Assembly (NCBI GenBank): GCA_002435785.1
Contig: DIUC01000051.1
Span: 38,797-102,796, forward strand
Direction: 5' to 3'
DNA: 64,000 bases
Source of the DNA: Saprospiraceae bacterium UBA6168
GTDB taxonomy: Bacteria; Bacteroidota; Bacteroidia; Chitinophagales; Saprospiraceae
Positions 52,436 through 60,307 of the stretch are shown here, one piece after another; position 1 is the stretch's first letter, and each line of letters begins with the position of its first letter. The notes under the pieces are model-generated. The model was not told the DNA's origin. It was given only the letters and a program-made list of their open reading frames with translations, and did not search any database. Both the position numbers and the translations under genes were made by a program.

Positions 52436-53692
52436 CTACCTCACTTTCAATGTCATTATCGTCATCACCGCCAGCAAAATGCTTACAATCCAGAACCTGA
52501 TGACGATCTTCGCCTCCGGTATCCCTTTCTTCTGGTAGTGGTGGTGCAGCGGCGACATCAAGAAGACCCTTCGGCCCTCGCCGTACTTCTTCTTCGTGTA
52601 TTTAAAGTACGCTACCTGAATCATCACCGACAGGTTTTCCGCCAAAAACACCCCACACATGATGGGGATGAGTAGTTCTTTGCGAAGCAACAAAGCCATC
52701 GTAGCGATGATACCGCCCAGTGTCAAACTGCCCGTGTCACCCATGAAAACCTGAGCTGGGTACGAATTGTACCACAAAAACCCAGTGCAAGCACCCAACA
52801 TGCAAGCGGCGAAAATCACCAGCTCGCCCGTGCCGGGCAGGTAGAACACGTTGAGGTAACCAGCCAGAATCACGTTGCCGCTCACAAAGGCGAACACCCC
52901 AAGCGACGTGGCTACCACGCTGCTGACGCCGGTTGCAAGGCCGTCCAACCCATCTGTCAAATTGGCTGCGTTCGAGACGGCAGTGATGATGAGAATCACA
53001 AGCGGCACGAAGACAATCCAAACATATTTCGTCGCCTGCCCGCTTTCGAGCGGCAACCATTTTGCGTAATCCAATTGGTTTTCCTTGAAAAACGGCACGT
53101 TCGTAATGTAAGCCTTGTAATGCGCCACCTCGATGGTGTCGCCCCTGGCATCCCGCACGTCGTAGGGAGCGCTCACCTGTTGGTAGCCGAGGTTGTTGGC
53201 CTCTTCGGTTTCCAGTCGGACGCTGATTTCGTTGCTCTGAATCATCATCACAGCGACAATCAACCCGCAGACCACCTGCCCTATCAGCTTCGACTTTGCA
53301 CTCAGCCCCTCTTTGTTCTTTTTGAAGACCTTGATGTAGTCGTCCAAAAAGCCGATGATGGCCATCCAGGTCGTCACCAAGAGCATGATGAGCACGTAAA
53401 TGTTTTTCAAATCCGCCACGAGCAGCACCGGAACGACGATGCCCATGATGATGATGACGCCGCCCATTGTCGGCGTCCCTTTTTTCGACATTTGGCCCTC
53501 CAAGCCGAGGTCACGAACCGTCTCCCCGATTTGTAGGCTGCGCAAAAAATTGATGATACGCCCACCGAACAACATGCTGATTATCAGCGAAATAACCAGA
53601 CCCATACCCGCTCGAAAAGTGGTGAATTGCCACAACCCTGCGCCGGGAACATGGTATTTTACTTCAAGCCAATGGAAAAGCTGGTACAGCAT
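52436..53692 (-). CDS. mraY: Phospho-N-acetylmuramoyl-pentapeptide transferase MraY
   Basis: 418 residues, about ten membrane helices. Motifs: KKGTPTMGGVIIIMG (about 70-84), GFLDDYIKVFKKNKEGLSAK (about 113-132), NLTDGLDGLATG (about 250), FMGDTGSLTLGG (about 315) and LMSPLHHHYQKKG (about 380). It makes lipid I from UDP-MurNAc-pentapeptide and undecaprenyl phosphate. A periplasmic loop of about 55 residues (about 160-215), usual in Bacteroidota, makes it longer than the E. coli enzyme. It is between murE and the MntA/HepT pair. Confidence 0.96.
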   Translation of the reverse strand: MLYQLFHWLEVKYHVPGAGLWQFTTFRAGMGLVISLIISMLFGGRIINFLRSLQIGETVRDLGLEGQMSKKGTPTMGGVIIIMGIVVPVLLVADLKNIYVLIMLLVTTWMAIIGFLDDYIKVFKKNKEGLSAKSKLIGQVVCGLIVAVMMIQSNEISVRLETEEANNLGYQQVSAPYDVRDARGDTIEVAHYKAYITNVPFFKENQLDYAKWLPLESGQATKYVWIVFVPLVILIITAVSNAANLTDGLDGLATGVSSVVATSLGVFAFVSGNVILAGYLNVFYLPGTGELVIFAACMLGACTGFLWYNSYPAQVFMGDTGSLTLGGIIATMALLLRKELLIPIMCGVFLAENLSVMIQVAYFKYTKKKYGEGRRVFLMSPLHHHYQKKGIPEAKIVIRFWIVSILLAVMTIMTLKVR

Positions 53693-53804
53693 CGTTCAAT
53701 TTCGGATTTGCGATTTCGGATTTCTTGCCCCTTTGGGGCGGATTAACCCGGAATTACATCTCCTTTCGTGGTTGTTCGTTATTGTTTTTTATGGCTTGAT
53801 GGGA

Positions 53805-53882
53805 CACAGATTGAACTGATTGGACTGATTAAAACAGATTAAAAATATCAGTGAAAATCTGTTAAATCAGTTGAATCTGCGT
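53805..53882. repeat. CAGATT-type palindromic element between murE and mraY
   Basis: CACAGATTGAACTGATT and ACTGATTAAAACAGATT (left half) mirror AATCTGTTAAATCAGTTG and AATCTG (right half). The element ends two bases before the murE stop codon. Similar CAGATT...AATCTG hairpins are common interspersed repeats in this phylum, as far as I recall. Confidence 0.75.
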
Positions 53883-53883
53883 A

Positions 53884-55347
53884 CTATCCTATCAAACCGA
53901 GCGCTTCGCTCAACTCTTTTTTATCATCAAAATCGTGTTTCACGCCTTTGATGTCTTGGTATTTTTCATGGCCTTTGCCCGCTACCAGAATCACATCGCC
54001 GCTTTGCGCCATTTGGCAAGCCGCTTTGATGGCCTGCCTGCGGTCGGTGATGGTCAGCGCTTTTCGCTTCGCAACGATTGGAATACCCGCCTCCATCTCC
54101 GCCAGAATCGCCTCCGGGTCTTCCGACCTTGGATTGTCGCTGGTCAGGATGACTTGGTCGCTATAATCGCAGGCGACTTTGGCCATCAGTGGGCGCTTCG
54201 TTCGGTCCCGGTCGCCGCCAGCGCCGCAGACCGTGATGATTTTGCCACCGCCTTTGCGGAGCTGGTCAATCGTCGAAAGCACCTTTTCCAGCGCATCGGG
54301 CGTGTGGGCATAGTCCACGATGCCGATGACGTTGCGCTCCTTGCTCACCACTTGGTCGAAGCGGCCGTCGGCGGCCCGCAAGGCGCTGAGGGCTTGCAGC
54401 ACCTCCGCTTTGTTTTGACCCAAAAGCACCGCCGCCCCGTAAACGCCGAGCAAGTTGTAGGCATTGAACTCGCCAATGAGGCGGGCGTGGAAATCGTGCC
54501 CGTCGAGGTCGAGGTGAAGGCCGCTCAGACTGTTTTCGAGTATTCTTGCTTTAAAATCCGCCGCCTTGCGCAGCGCAAACGTGTGGTGCTTTGCTTTCGA
54601 GTTTTGCAGCATTACCTCGCCCCGCTTGTCGTCGGTGTTGACGAGTGCGAAGGCGCTTTTGGGCAAATTGTCAAAGAACAATTTCTTGGCATCTATATAG
54701 GCCCTGAAAGTGCCATGATAGTCCAAGTGGTCGTGCGTAATGTTTGTGAACAAGCCTCCCGCAAAAAAAAGACCGGCGATTCGCCTTTGGACGGCAGCAT
54801 GGGAGCTGACCTCCATAAAGGCGAAATCGCAGCCTGCCTCCACCATTTGTTGTATCAGTAAATTGATGGCTCCTGCATCCGGTGTCGTGTGGGTGGAGTG
54901 CACACTGCGTTTGTTCACTTTATTTTCAATCGTCGAAATCAGGCCAACTTTATAGCCCAATTGTGTAAAAAGGTCGTAGAGCAGCGTCGCCGTGGTCGTT
55001 TTCCCGTTCGTTCCGGTCACGCCGACGAGCTTGAGTTTTTCGCTGGGGCGGTCGTAAAATTCAGAGGCAATCCTTCCGAAAGCCTCGGCGCTGTCCGCCA
55101 CCTGCACGTAGGTTATGTGGTCGTGCCTTTCCGTTGGCAGTTCTTCGCAAAGCACCGCCGTTGCCCCATTCTCGATAGCCTTGCCGATGAAGGTATGGCC
55201 GTCGGTCGCCGTGCCCCGGAGGGCGGCGAAGAGGGTGCCGGGTGCTGCCTTGCGGCTGTCCAATGTCAAGGCGGTTATCTCCTGCTCCGTTGAGCCGAGG
55301 AGGGTTTTTATTTCGCTAGTGTTGAGAAGTTGTTCGAGTAATTTCAC
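53884..55347 (-). CDS. murE: UDP-N-acetylmuramoyl-tripeptide synthetase MurE (meso-diaminopimelate type)
   Basis: 487 residues. N-terminal LTLDSRKAAPGTLFAALRG, ATP loop GVTGTNGKTTTATLL (about 107-121), HTTPDAGAINLL, THDHLDYHGTF, IVDYAHTPDALEKVL (about 335) and GAGGDRDRTKRPLM. The motif SDNPRSEDP (about 398) carries the DNPR sequence that specifies meso-diaminopimelate as the third residue, so the peptidoglycan should be of the DAP type. It stands directly after the EAD11-like cassette (27 bp) in the transcript. Confidence 0.96.
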   Translation of the reverse strand: MKLLEQLLNTSEIKTLLGSTEQEITALTLDSRKAAPGTLFAALRGTATDGHTFIGKAIENGATAVLCEELPTERHDHITYVQVADSAEAFGRIASEFYDRPSEKLKLVGVTGTNGKTTTATLLYDLFTQLGYKVGLISTIENKVNKRSVHSTHTTPDAGAINLLIQQMVEAGCDFAFMEVSSHAAVQRRIAGLFFAGGLFTNITHDHLDYHGTFRAYIDAKKLFFDNLPKSAFALVNTDDKRGEVMLQNSKAKHHTFALRKAADFKARILENSLSGLHLDLDGHDFHARLIGEFNAYNLLGVYGAAVLLGQNKAEVLQALSALRAADGRFDQVVSKERNVIGIVDYAHTPDALEKVLSTIDQLRKGGGKIITVCGAGGDRDRTKRPLMAKVACDYSDQVILTSDNPRSEDPEAILAEMEAGIPIVAKRKALTITDRRQAIKAACQMAQSGDVILVAGKGHEKYQDIKGVKHDFDDKKELSEALGLIG

Positions 55348-55374
55348 GGCTTAAATTCCAAATTGTCATTCATT

Positions 55375-55968
55375 TCAAACACATCCGCACAATTCTATTA
55401 AATCTCGTGTGATGGCATTTTCTTCAATTTTTCTATTTTCAAAACCTATCGTTGCTTCAATTTTTTCCTTCTTCAACCTTGAATATCTGCTTGTTAATTG
55501 CAATAAACAATCACTGTTAGTCTTGCTCATTTTTATTTTCTTCATCTCCTGAATTGCTTTGTCCAAATCTCCTTCTTCAATCAAACCACGAACAATATTT
55601 ATTTCCACTTTGACTACACTTACTTCAATAGGTTTTTGGGGTTCACCTTTCGCTTTTGATTGAAAATCATTTTGGACAACTTCAATTCGAATTTCCTTTA
55701 ACTTTAGATAATTTTCAAAGGAACCTGCTTGATACACTTCACTAAATTTCGGAAGCTTTTGAACAGTATTTTTTAATGCAGTGTGATGAAATTTTGCGAC
55801 ATCATAATTTTCAAGTAGAGCTAATTGCTCAACTAATACTCGTAATGAAATTCCAATTTCTTTTGCAAAATCTTTGACATTAGGAGGTATTGCTTTCTTG
55901 GATAAATGCTTGATTATTAGTTCAGTCGTTTCTGAAATTTGAATTTCCATCGTTAACAAGATTTTCAA
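55375..55968 (-). CDS. Effector-associated-domain (EAD11-like) protein
   Basis: 197 residues, AT-rich. The C-terminal part (about 120-195: IVRGLIEEGDLDKAIQEM, LLQLTSRYSRLKKEKIEATI, then GFENRKIEENAITRDLIEL) matches what I know of effector-associated domain 11: a short helical domain with a G.L..A turn, an L.SRY.RL helix and a closing E.N.I...L.EL helix. Such domains act as adaptors in NTP-dependent conflict systems of bacteria. The N-terminal 60 residues (IIKHLSKKAIPPNVKDFAKE) look like a winged-helix or helical adaptor. It is 15 bp after the two-helix membrane-protein gene. No NTPase or protease partner is nearby. The start at 55950 is an alternative. Confidence 0.7.
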   Translation of the reverse strand: MKILLTMEIQISETTELIIKHLSKKAIPPNVKDFAKEIGISLRVLVEQLALLENYDVAKFHHTALKNTVQKLPKFSEVYQAGSFENYLKLKEIRIEVVQNDFQSKAKGEPQKPIEVSVVKVEINIVRGLIEEGDLDKAIQEMKKIKMSKTNSDCLLQLTSRYSRLKKEKIEATIGFENRKIEENAITRDLIELCGCV

Positions 55969-55983
55969 TCATTCTTCATTTTG

Positions 55984-56445
55984 CTAACTTTTCAAAGTTC
56001 TAATCGCCCACCTCAGCAAAAAATAAATCAATCTTACCGGGTACACCAATACAAATAGACCCATTATCAATCCTATCATTAGATTATCGGACTCAATCTG
56101 TTTTGCTATGTTTTTAGATTCGATTGCTTCTATCTGACTATCAATTTTTGAAATCCTAATCTTAAAATCAGCAATTTTTGAGCTGCTATTTTCTATTGCC
56201 AATTTTTCAAACAGTACCTCTCTCTTTAATTCCAATTCATTTGCAATAACAGGAATCACACTATTCTGATAATATACTATCATCAATGCAACAATAACTG
56301 CTACACTGAAAAATACAAGGATTTCTCTTGCAAGTATTTTCTTGATTCTCAAGTCCATAGAAAAAAATTCCCAGTTGTCACAAGTCTGTTTAGCAGCCCT
56401 AAAGTCTTGTAGTTCTTGCAAGTTTGCTACTCCGGCATCAGCCAT
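55984..56445 (-). CDS. Two-helix membrane protein with periplasmic or cytoplasmic coiled coil
   Basis: 153 residues from the ATG at 56445; the frame also has ATGs at 56481 (within the repeat array) and 56358 (just before the first helix). Two membrane helices (EILVFFSVAVIVALMIVYY at about 43-61; LMIGLIMGLFVLVYPVRLIY at about 121-140) enclose a charged, probably coiled-coil loop (ELELKREVLFEKLAIENSSS and onward, about 70-115). A basic stretch RIKKILARE precedes helix 1. I do not recognise the family. It is AT-rich, precedes the EAD11-like gene by 15 bp, and its 5' end abuts the 56448-56704 array. It may be the membrane effector of the pair; that is inference. Confidence 0.7.
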   Translation of the reverse strand: MADAGVANLQELQDFRAAKQTCDNWEFFSMDLRIKKILAREILVFFSVAVIVALMIVYYQNSVIPVIANELELKREVLFEKLAIENSSSKIADFKIRISKIDSQIEAIESKNIAKQIESDNLMIGLIMGLFVLVYPVRLIYFLLRWAIRTLKS

Positions 56446-56447
56446 CA

Positions 56448-56704
56448 AGCTCCACCTATCTTTTTCCAAACTCGACCTCATAAAAGTGAGGCCGAGCTAT
56501 CCTTTTGATAGGTCGAGCTTTTACTTCTCAATTTCGACTTCAAAAAAGATAGGTCGAGCTGTCTTCCTATGAGGTCGAGCTATCCTTTTGATAGCTCAAC
56601 CTGTCCATTTGACAGGTCGAGCTCAAAAAAGTGAGGTCGAGCTATCCTTTTGATAGGTCGAGCTATCTTTTCAATAGGTCGAGCTGTCAAGTTGACAGGC
56701 TGAG
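56448..56704. repeat. Regular 20-21 bp array of AGGTCGAGCT units with hairpin spacers
   Basis: About 13 ten-base units begin at 56448, 56469, 56489, 56510, 56531, 56551, 56572, 56593, 56614, 56634, 56655, 56676 and 56697, so the period is 20 or 21 bp throughout. The unit is AGGTCGAGCT or its inverse AGCTCGACCT (inverted at 56448, 56469 and 56593; degenerate at 56531). The 10-11-base spacers are mostly self-complementary with their flanks: CTATC-CTTTT-GATAG (three times), CTGTC-CATTT-GACAG, CTGTC-AAGTT-GACAG, CTATC-TTTTC-AATAG. It lies between the PBP gene and the two-helix protein gene. Not a CRISPR array: units and spacers are far too short. Confidence 0.92.
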
Positions 56705-56746
56705 TAATTCAATTGCATGCTTGACTTCACCCAAAATACACTCGTG

Positions 56747-58891
56747 CTACCCCAACCTCAAATAAACCACCTGCCCGTTCACCCTTGTGCCGGGGGTAAT
56801 GCTCTGTGTCACCACCTTCCCGTACCCACCGCTGAACTGCACTCGCAAACCTTTGTTTTCGAGCAAAAACAGGGCATCCCGAAGGCCCATGCCAATGACA
56901 TTTGGCACTAATTTATCCACCACCGGACGGTTTAGCAACTTGAGCGAATCGGGCGCCGAACTGCGTAGGGCGGCCCAGTCGCCGTCGGCCTTGTTGAAAT
57001 AATCGAGGCCAAGCTCGCTCATGATGTACTGAATATCCGTGCGATAGCCAGCGTCTTTGTTTGGCATTTGGTTGCTGGTGAAGGCCACGGCATCGCTTGT
57101 GTTCAGCACCGGATAGAGTTCCAGCCGGGTGGCGATGGCCTTTTCGGCTATCTCCCTGAACACCGGCAGGGCCACTGCGCCACCATAAATGCCCGCCTCT
57201 TTTGGCTTGCTGATGAGCACGATGCAGGAGTAAACTGGGTTCTCGGCGGGGAAGTACCCGGCGAAGCTCGCCTGGTATCCGCCAACTTTAGTTTTCTCTT
57301 TCAAGCGCTGGTAGTTCAACTGGGCAGTGCCCGTTTTTCCAGCAAAACGGAAGGCATCCGAGCGGGCGGCGTAGGCCGTTCCCCAGGTGCTGTCCACCAC
57401 GCATTCGAGCAGTTCCTGCGCTTGTTCGATGGCCTTTTTTGAGGCGATTCGGCCTTTTACTTCCGTTACCGGGAATTTCTTCATCGTAACGCCGTATTGC
57501 TGAATTTCCCGGATGAGGTAGGGCTTGACATAGACCCCATCATTGGCAACCGCATTGTAAAAAGCCAGCAACTGCAAGGGGGTCGTGGTCACTTCATAGC
57601 CGATTGCCATCCAGGGCAGTGTCGTGCCGCTCCAACCGTCTTCTTGGTTGTAAGCCCGTTTGATATATGGTTCTGGCTCCCCTCCGACTTCTATGCCGGT
57701 GGGCTGGCTGAGGTAAAAATCTTGCAGCCGCTTGATGTACTTGTCCGCCCTGTTTTTGGTGCCGTAGCTGTTGTAAACCATCCGTGAAACGCCCACGTTG
57801 GAGGACATTCCGAAGGCCTGCTTCACCGACACCCTGTTGTATGTGTGCGGGTAGGCATCTTTCAACTCAGCATCGTGATACACGGTCACGCCTTGTTCCA
57901 AGTCAATGCTGTCATCCAAGTCTATGTAACCGTCTTCGAGCATGGCGAGCATGGAGGCCAGCTTGAAGGTAGAGCCGGGTTCCGTTGACGAGCCAATGGC
58001 GTGGTTATAGGTTTCCCAGAGCTGTCCTTCTTTGGTCCAGCCGAGGTTGGCCATCGCTTTGACGGCACCGGTTTTTACGTCCATCAAGATGGCGACGCCG
58101 CTTTCTGCCTGGTGGCGAACCATTGCTTTGGCGAGCGCACCTTCAGTAATATCTTGCAAGTTGACGTCGAGGGTCGTCACCACGTCCCGACCTGGTTTGG
58201 GTTCAATTTTGGAGAGGTTTTCCAGGGGAATCCACATGCCGCCGCCGACCCGGTACATCAGTTGCGTACCTTCTTCGCCCTGCAATTGGTCATGGAATGC
58301 GCCCTCTATGCCTACCTTGATGGAGTCGCCCTGCACATAACCTATTGTCCGGTTGGCCAACAGCCTGAACGGGCGTTCCCGGTTGTATTTTTGAACGACA
58401 ATCAGGCCGCCTTTGAACTGCCCGAGGTTGAACAGCGGGAAGCTGGTGATTCGCTCCTTCTCCGTCATGGAGGCGTCGTTCTTGATGGGGACGAAGCGCT
58501 TGCCGGACTGTTTTTGCTGCCACAGGTACTCTTTCATGGCACCGGGGGTCATGTTCGGGTTCACGTAGGTAGCCAAGTAGTAGGCCAAGCTGTCAAAGGA
58601 TTTTGAGTGCCAAAAAACCGTGTCAATGGCGTTGGAATTGGGATCCCAAGAGATGTCAAAGAACGGCATGGAAGTGGCCAACATGCTGCCATCTTCCGTG
58701 AGGATGTTTCCTCGTTCGGCTTCCATCGGCACCTCTTTGATGTAGAGGTCTTCGCCCTTGCTGCGCCACTTCTCGCCCTCTACCACACTGATTTTCACCG
58801 TTTGGGTAAATATGGCGACTGCCACCAGCATAACCACTGCGAGCACTACGTAAACACGTACAAGGACTTCGTTTTTGACGTTGAAAGCCAT
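56747..58891 (-). CDS. ftsI: Division-specific penicillin-binding protein (FtsI-type) with PASTA domain
   Basis: 714 residues. One N-terminal membrane helix (about 9-29), a dimerisation region (RGNILTEDGSMLATSMPFFD, about 60), and a transpeptidase domain with SxxK in STEPGSTFKLASM (about 300), SSNVG (about 362) and KTGTAQLNY (about 550). A C-terminal PASTA domain (about 655-714: VPNVIGMGLRDALFLLENKG, then ITPGTRVNGQVVYL). It cross-links septal peptidoglycan with FtsW. It follows the ftsL-like gene; downstream comes the repeat array and the accessory cassette instead of murE. Confidence 0.95.
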   Translation of the reverse strand: MAFNVKNEVLVRVYVVLAVVMLVAVAIFTQTVKISVVEGEKWRSKGEDLYIKEVPMEAERGNILTEDGSMLATSMPFFDISWDPNSNAIDTVFWHSKSFDSLAYYLATYVNPNMTPGAMKEYLWQQKQSGKRFVPIKNDASMTEKERITSFPLFNLGQFKGGLIVVQKYNRERPFRLLANRTIGYVQGDSIKVGIEGAFHDQLQGEEGTQLMYRVGGGMWIPLENLSKIEPKPGRDVVTTLDVNLQDITEGALAKAMVRHQAESGVAILMDVKTGAVKAMANLGWTKEGQLWETYNHAIGSSTEPGSTFKLASMLAMLEDGYIDLDDSIDLEQGVTVYHDAELKDAYPHTYNRVSVKQAFGMSSNVGVSRMVYNSYGTKNRADKYIKRLQDFYLSQPTGIEVGGEPEPYIKRAYNQEDGWSGTTLPWMAIGYEVTTTPLQLLAFYNAVANDGVYVKPYLIREIQQYGVTMKKFPVTEVKGRIASKKAIEQAQELLECVVDSTWGTAYAARSDAFRFAGKTGTAQLNYQRLKEKTKVGGYQASFAGYFPAENPVYSCIVLISKPKEAGIYGGAVALPVFREIAEKAIATRLELYPVLNTSDAVAFTSNQMPNKDAGYRTDIQYIMSELGLDYFNKADGDWAALRSSAPDSLKLLNRPVVDKLVPNVIGMGLRDALFLLENKGLRVQFSGGYGKVVTQSITPGTRVNGQVVYLRLG

Positions 58892-58899
58892 TTCTCTTT

Positions 58900-58979
58900 A
58901 GGGATGAGGGGCGAGGAATGAGGAATGAAACCTGCCTGGCTTGGCATTTCTCATCCCTTATCCCTCATTCCTCGTTCCT
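58900..58979. repeat. Palindromic GAGGAATGAGG-type element between ftsL-like and PBP genes
   Basis: AGGGATGAGGGGCGAGGAAT (from 58900) faces TCCCTCATTCCTCGTTCCT (to 58979), complementary with several mismatches and a small offset. It is the second copy of the family seen between ftsA and ftsZ and fills most of the 103-bp spacer. Confidence 0.75.
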
Positions 58980-58994
58980 GAATTTGCTGTTTGT

Positions 58995-59318
58995 TTAATC
59001 TTCCACTACTATCCGGTGCACGCTGCCCGCCGTTTTGCGAAGGCCGAGGGACTCAACGTCCTCCCCGACTTCGGCCAAACGGCTCTTGAACATGATTTCG
59101 GACTTCAAAGAATTGTATTGTCGTTTCAGTTCTTTTACTTCGTTTTGCAGCGATTGGATTTGCCGGACCTGTTTTTCCGCATAGTGTGCGTTGGCAATGT
59201 AGATGACGGTGAGAAAGCTGAGGAACAGCACGAAAGGCAGGTTCTTCAATATTAGGGATGCACCCATGCTCCCTAACTCCAGATAGTTCCCGAGCGATTT
59301 TTTTTGTGTTGCCATCAT
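58995..59318 (-). CDS. ftsL: FtsL-like division protein
   Basis: 107 residues: short cytoplasmic N-terminus, one membrane helix (about 27-45, LPFVLFLSFLTVIYIANAH), then a leucine-zipper-like coiled coil (about 50-77, VRQIQSLQNEVKELKRQYNS). Topology, size and position between rsmH and the PBP gene identify it as the FtsL-like protein of Bacteroidota, although sequence conservation is weak. It is expected to form the FtsQLB-type complex with FtsQ. ATG at 59318 or 59315. Confidence 0.85.
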   Translation of the reverse strand: MMATQKKSLGNYLELGSMGASLILKNLPFVLFLSFLTVIYIANAHYAEKQVRQIQSLQNEVKELKRQYNSLKSEIMFKSRLAEVGEDVESLGLRKTAGSVHRIVVED

Positions 59319-59330
59319 ACTTACCTTTAC

Positions 59331-59408
59331 AATTGAAAATGGAGAATTAAAAATTGAAAATTATCCGTGACGCCCACATTTTCAATTTTCAATTTTCAAC
59401 TTTCAATT
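59331..59408. repeat. AATTGAAAAT palindrome overlapping the rsmH stop
   Basis: AATTGAAAATGGAGAATTAA (from 59331) and TTTCAATTTTCAACTTTCAA (to about 59406) are complementary arms. The right arm reaches into rsmH: the last four codons and the stop of rsmH (59396-59408) are part of it. Confidence 0.7.
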
Positions 59409-60298
59409 CTTACTCCTATTCTCATCTTAGCACTCCTTGCCCTCGTGTTTTTAGCCATTTCGTCTTCCGAAGGAGTGATTACACCTTTATTTATTTGCTC
59501 AAAAGGTCTTTCGATTTTGCCGTAGAAGTCGCTTTTCACTTCGCCTTCCACGTTGCCTGTTTTTAGCAGGTTCTTCACCATCCGGTCTTCGAGGCTGTGG
59601 TAGCTGATGACCACCAGCCTGCCACCGGGCCGGAGCACTTCGAGTGTCGCTTCGAGGAACTCCTGCAAAGCGCCCATCTCGTCGTTCACCTCGATGCGCA
59701 GTGCCTGAAAGACCTGCGCCAAGTACCGGTGCCGTTGCCCCCGAACAAGCGGGTCGAGGATGCCGAGCAGGTCGCCGATGGTTCGGATGGGCCGATGCTC
59801 CCGCTCCTGCACGATTTTTTGCGCCAGCGACTTTGCATTTCGCACTTCGCCATACTCGCCCAAAACCTGTTGCAGGGCCTCTGCCGAATAAGTTTTCAAT
59901 ACCGTTGCCGCCGTGGTTTCATCGGAGCGGTTCATCCGCATGTCCAAATCGGCCTCGAAACGGAACGAGAAGCCACGTTCGGCTTCATCAAGTTGGTGGG
60001 AGCTGACCCCCAGGTCGGCAAGGATGCCATCCACCTGCTTCACGCCGTGCAGCCGCAAGAACTGTCGGATGTAGCGGAAGTTGTGGTGGTTGAACGTGAA
60101 TCGCTCGTCATCAATCAAATTGCGGAGCGAATCGTCGTCCTGGTCGAAGGCGAACAAGCGCCCTTTTTCACCCAACTCGTTCAATATCAACCGACTGTGA
60201 CCACCACCGCCGAAGGTCGCATCGAGGTAAACGCCGTCTTTTTTAATAGCCAGCGCTTCGATGCTTTCTTTGGCGAGAATGGGAATGTGGTAGGCCAT
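59396..60298 (-). CDS. rsmH: 16S rRNA (cytosine(1402)-N4)-methyltransferase RsmH
   Basis: 300 residues. HIPILAKESIEAL (about 3-15), AdoMet site YLDATFGGGGHSRLIL (about 24-39), LADLGVSSHQLDEAERGFSF (about 95-114), MRMNRSD, LRPGGRLVVISYHSLEDRMV in parts (about 235-255), ending RSAKMRIGVRIES. It methylates C1402 of 16S rRNA. It is 9 bp after mraZ, the conserved pairing. Its extreme 3' end lies inside a palindromic repeat. Confidence 0.97.
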   Translation of the reverse strand: MAYHIPILAKESIEALAIKKDGVYLDATFGGGGHSRLILNELGEKGRLFAFDQDDDSLRNLIDDERFTFNHHNFRYIRQFLRLHGVKQVDGILADLGVSSHQLDEAERGFSFRFEADLDMRMNRSDETTAATVLKTYSAEALQQVLGEYGEVRNAKSLAQKIVQEREHRPIRTIGDLLGILDPLVRGQRHRYLAQVFQALRIEVNDEMGALQEFLEATLEVLRPGGRLVVISYHSLEDRMVKNLLKTGNVEGEVKSDFYGKIERPFEQINKGVITPSEDEMAKNTRARSAKMRIGVRIES

Positions 60299-60307
60299 AC
60301 AGTCGAA

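Noticed and set aside
56448..56704. Possible CRISPR array
   Set aside because: Units are 10 bases and spacers 10-11 bases, spacers are self-complementary rather than unique, and no cas gene is near.
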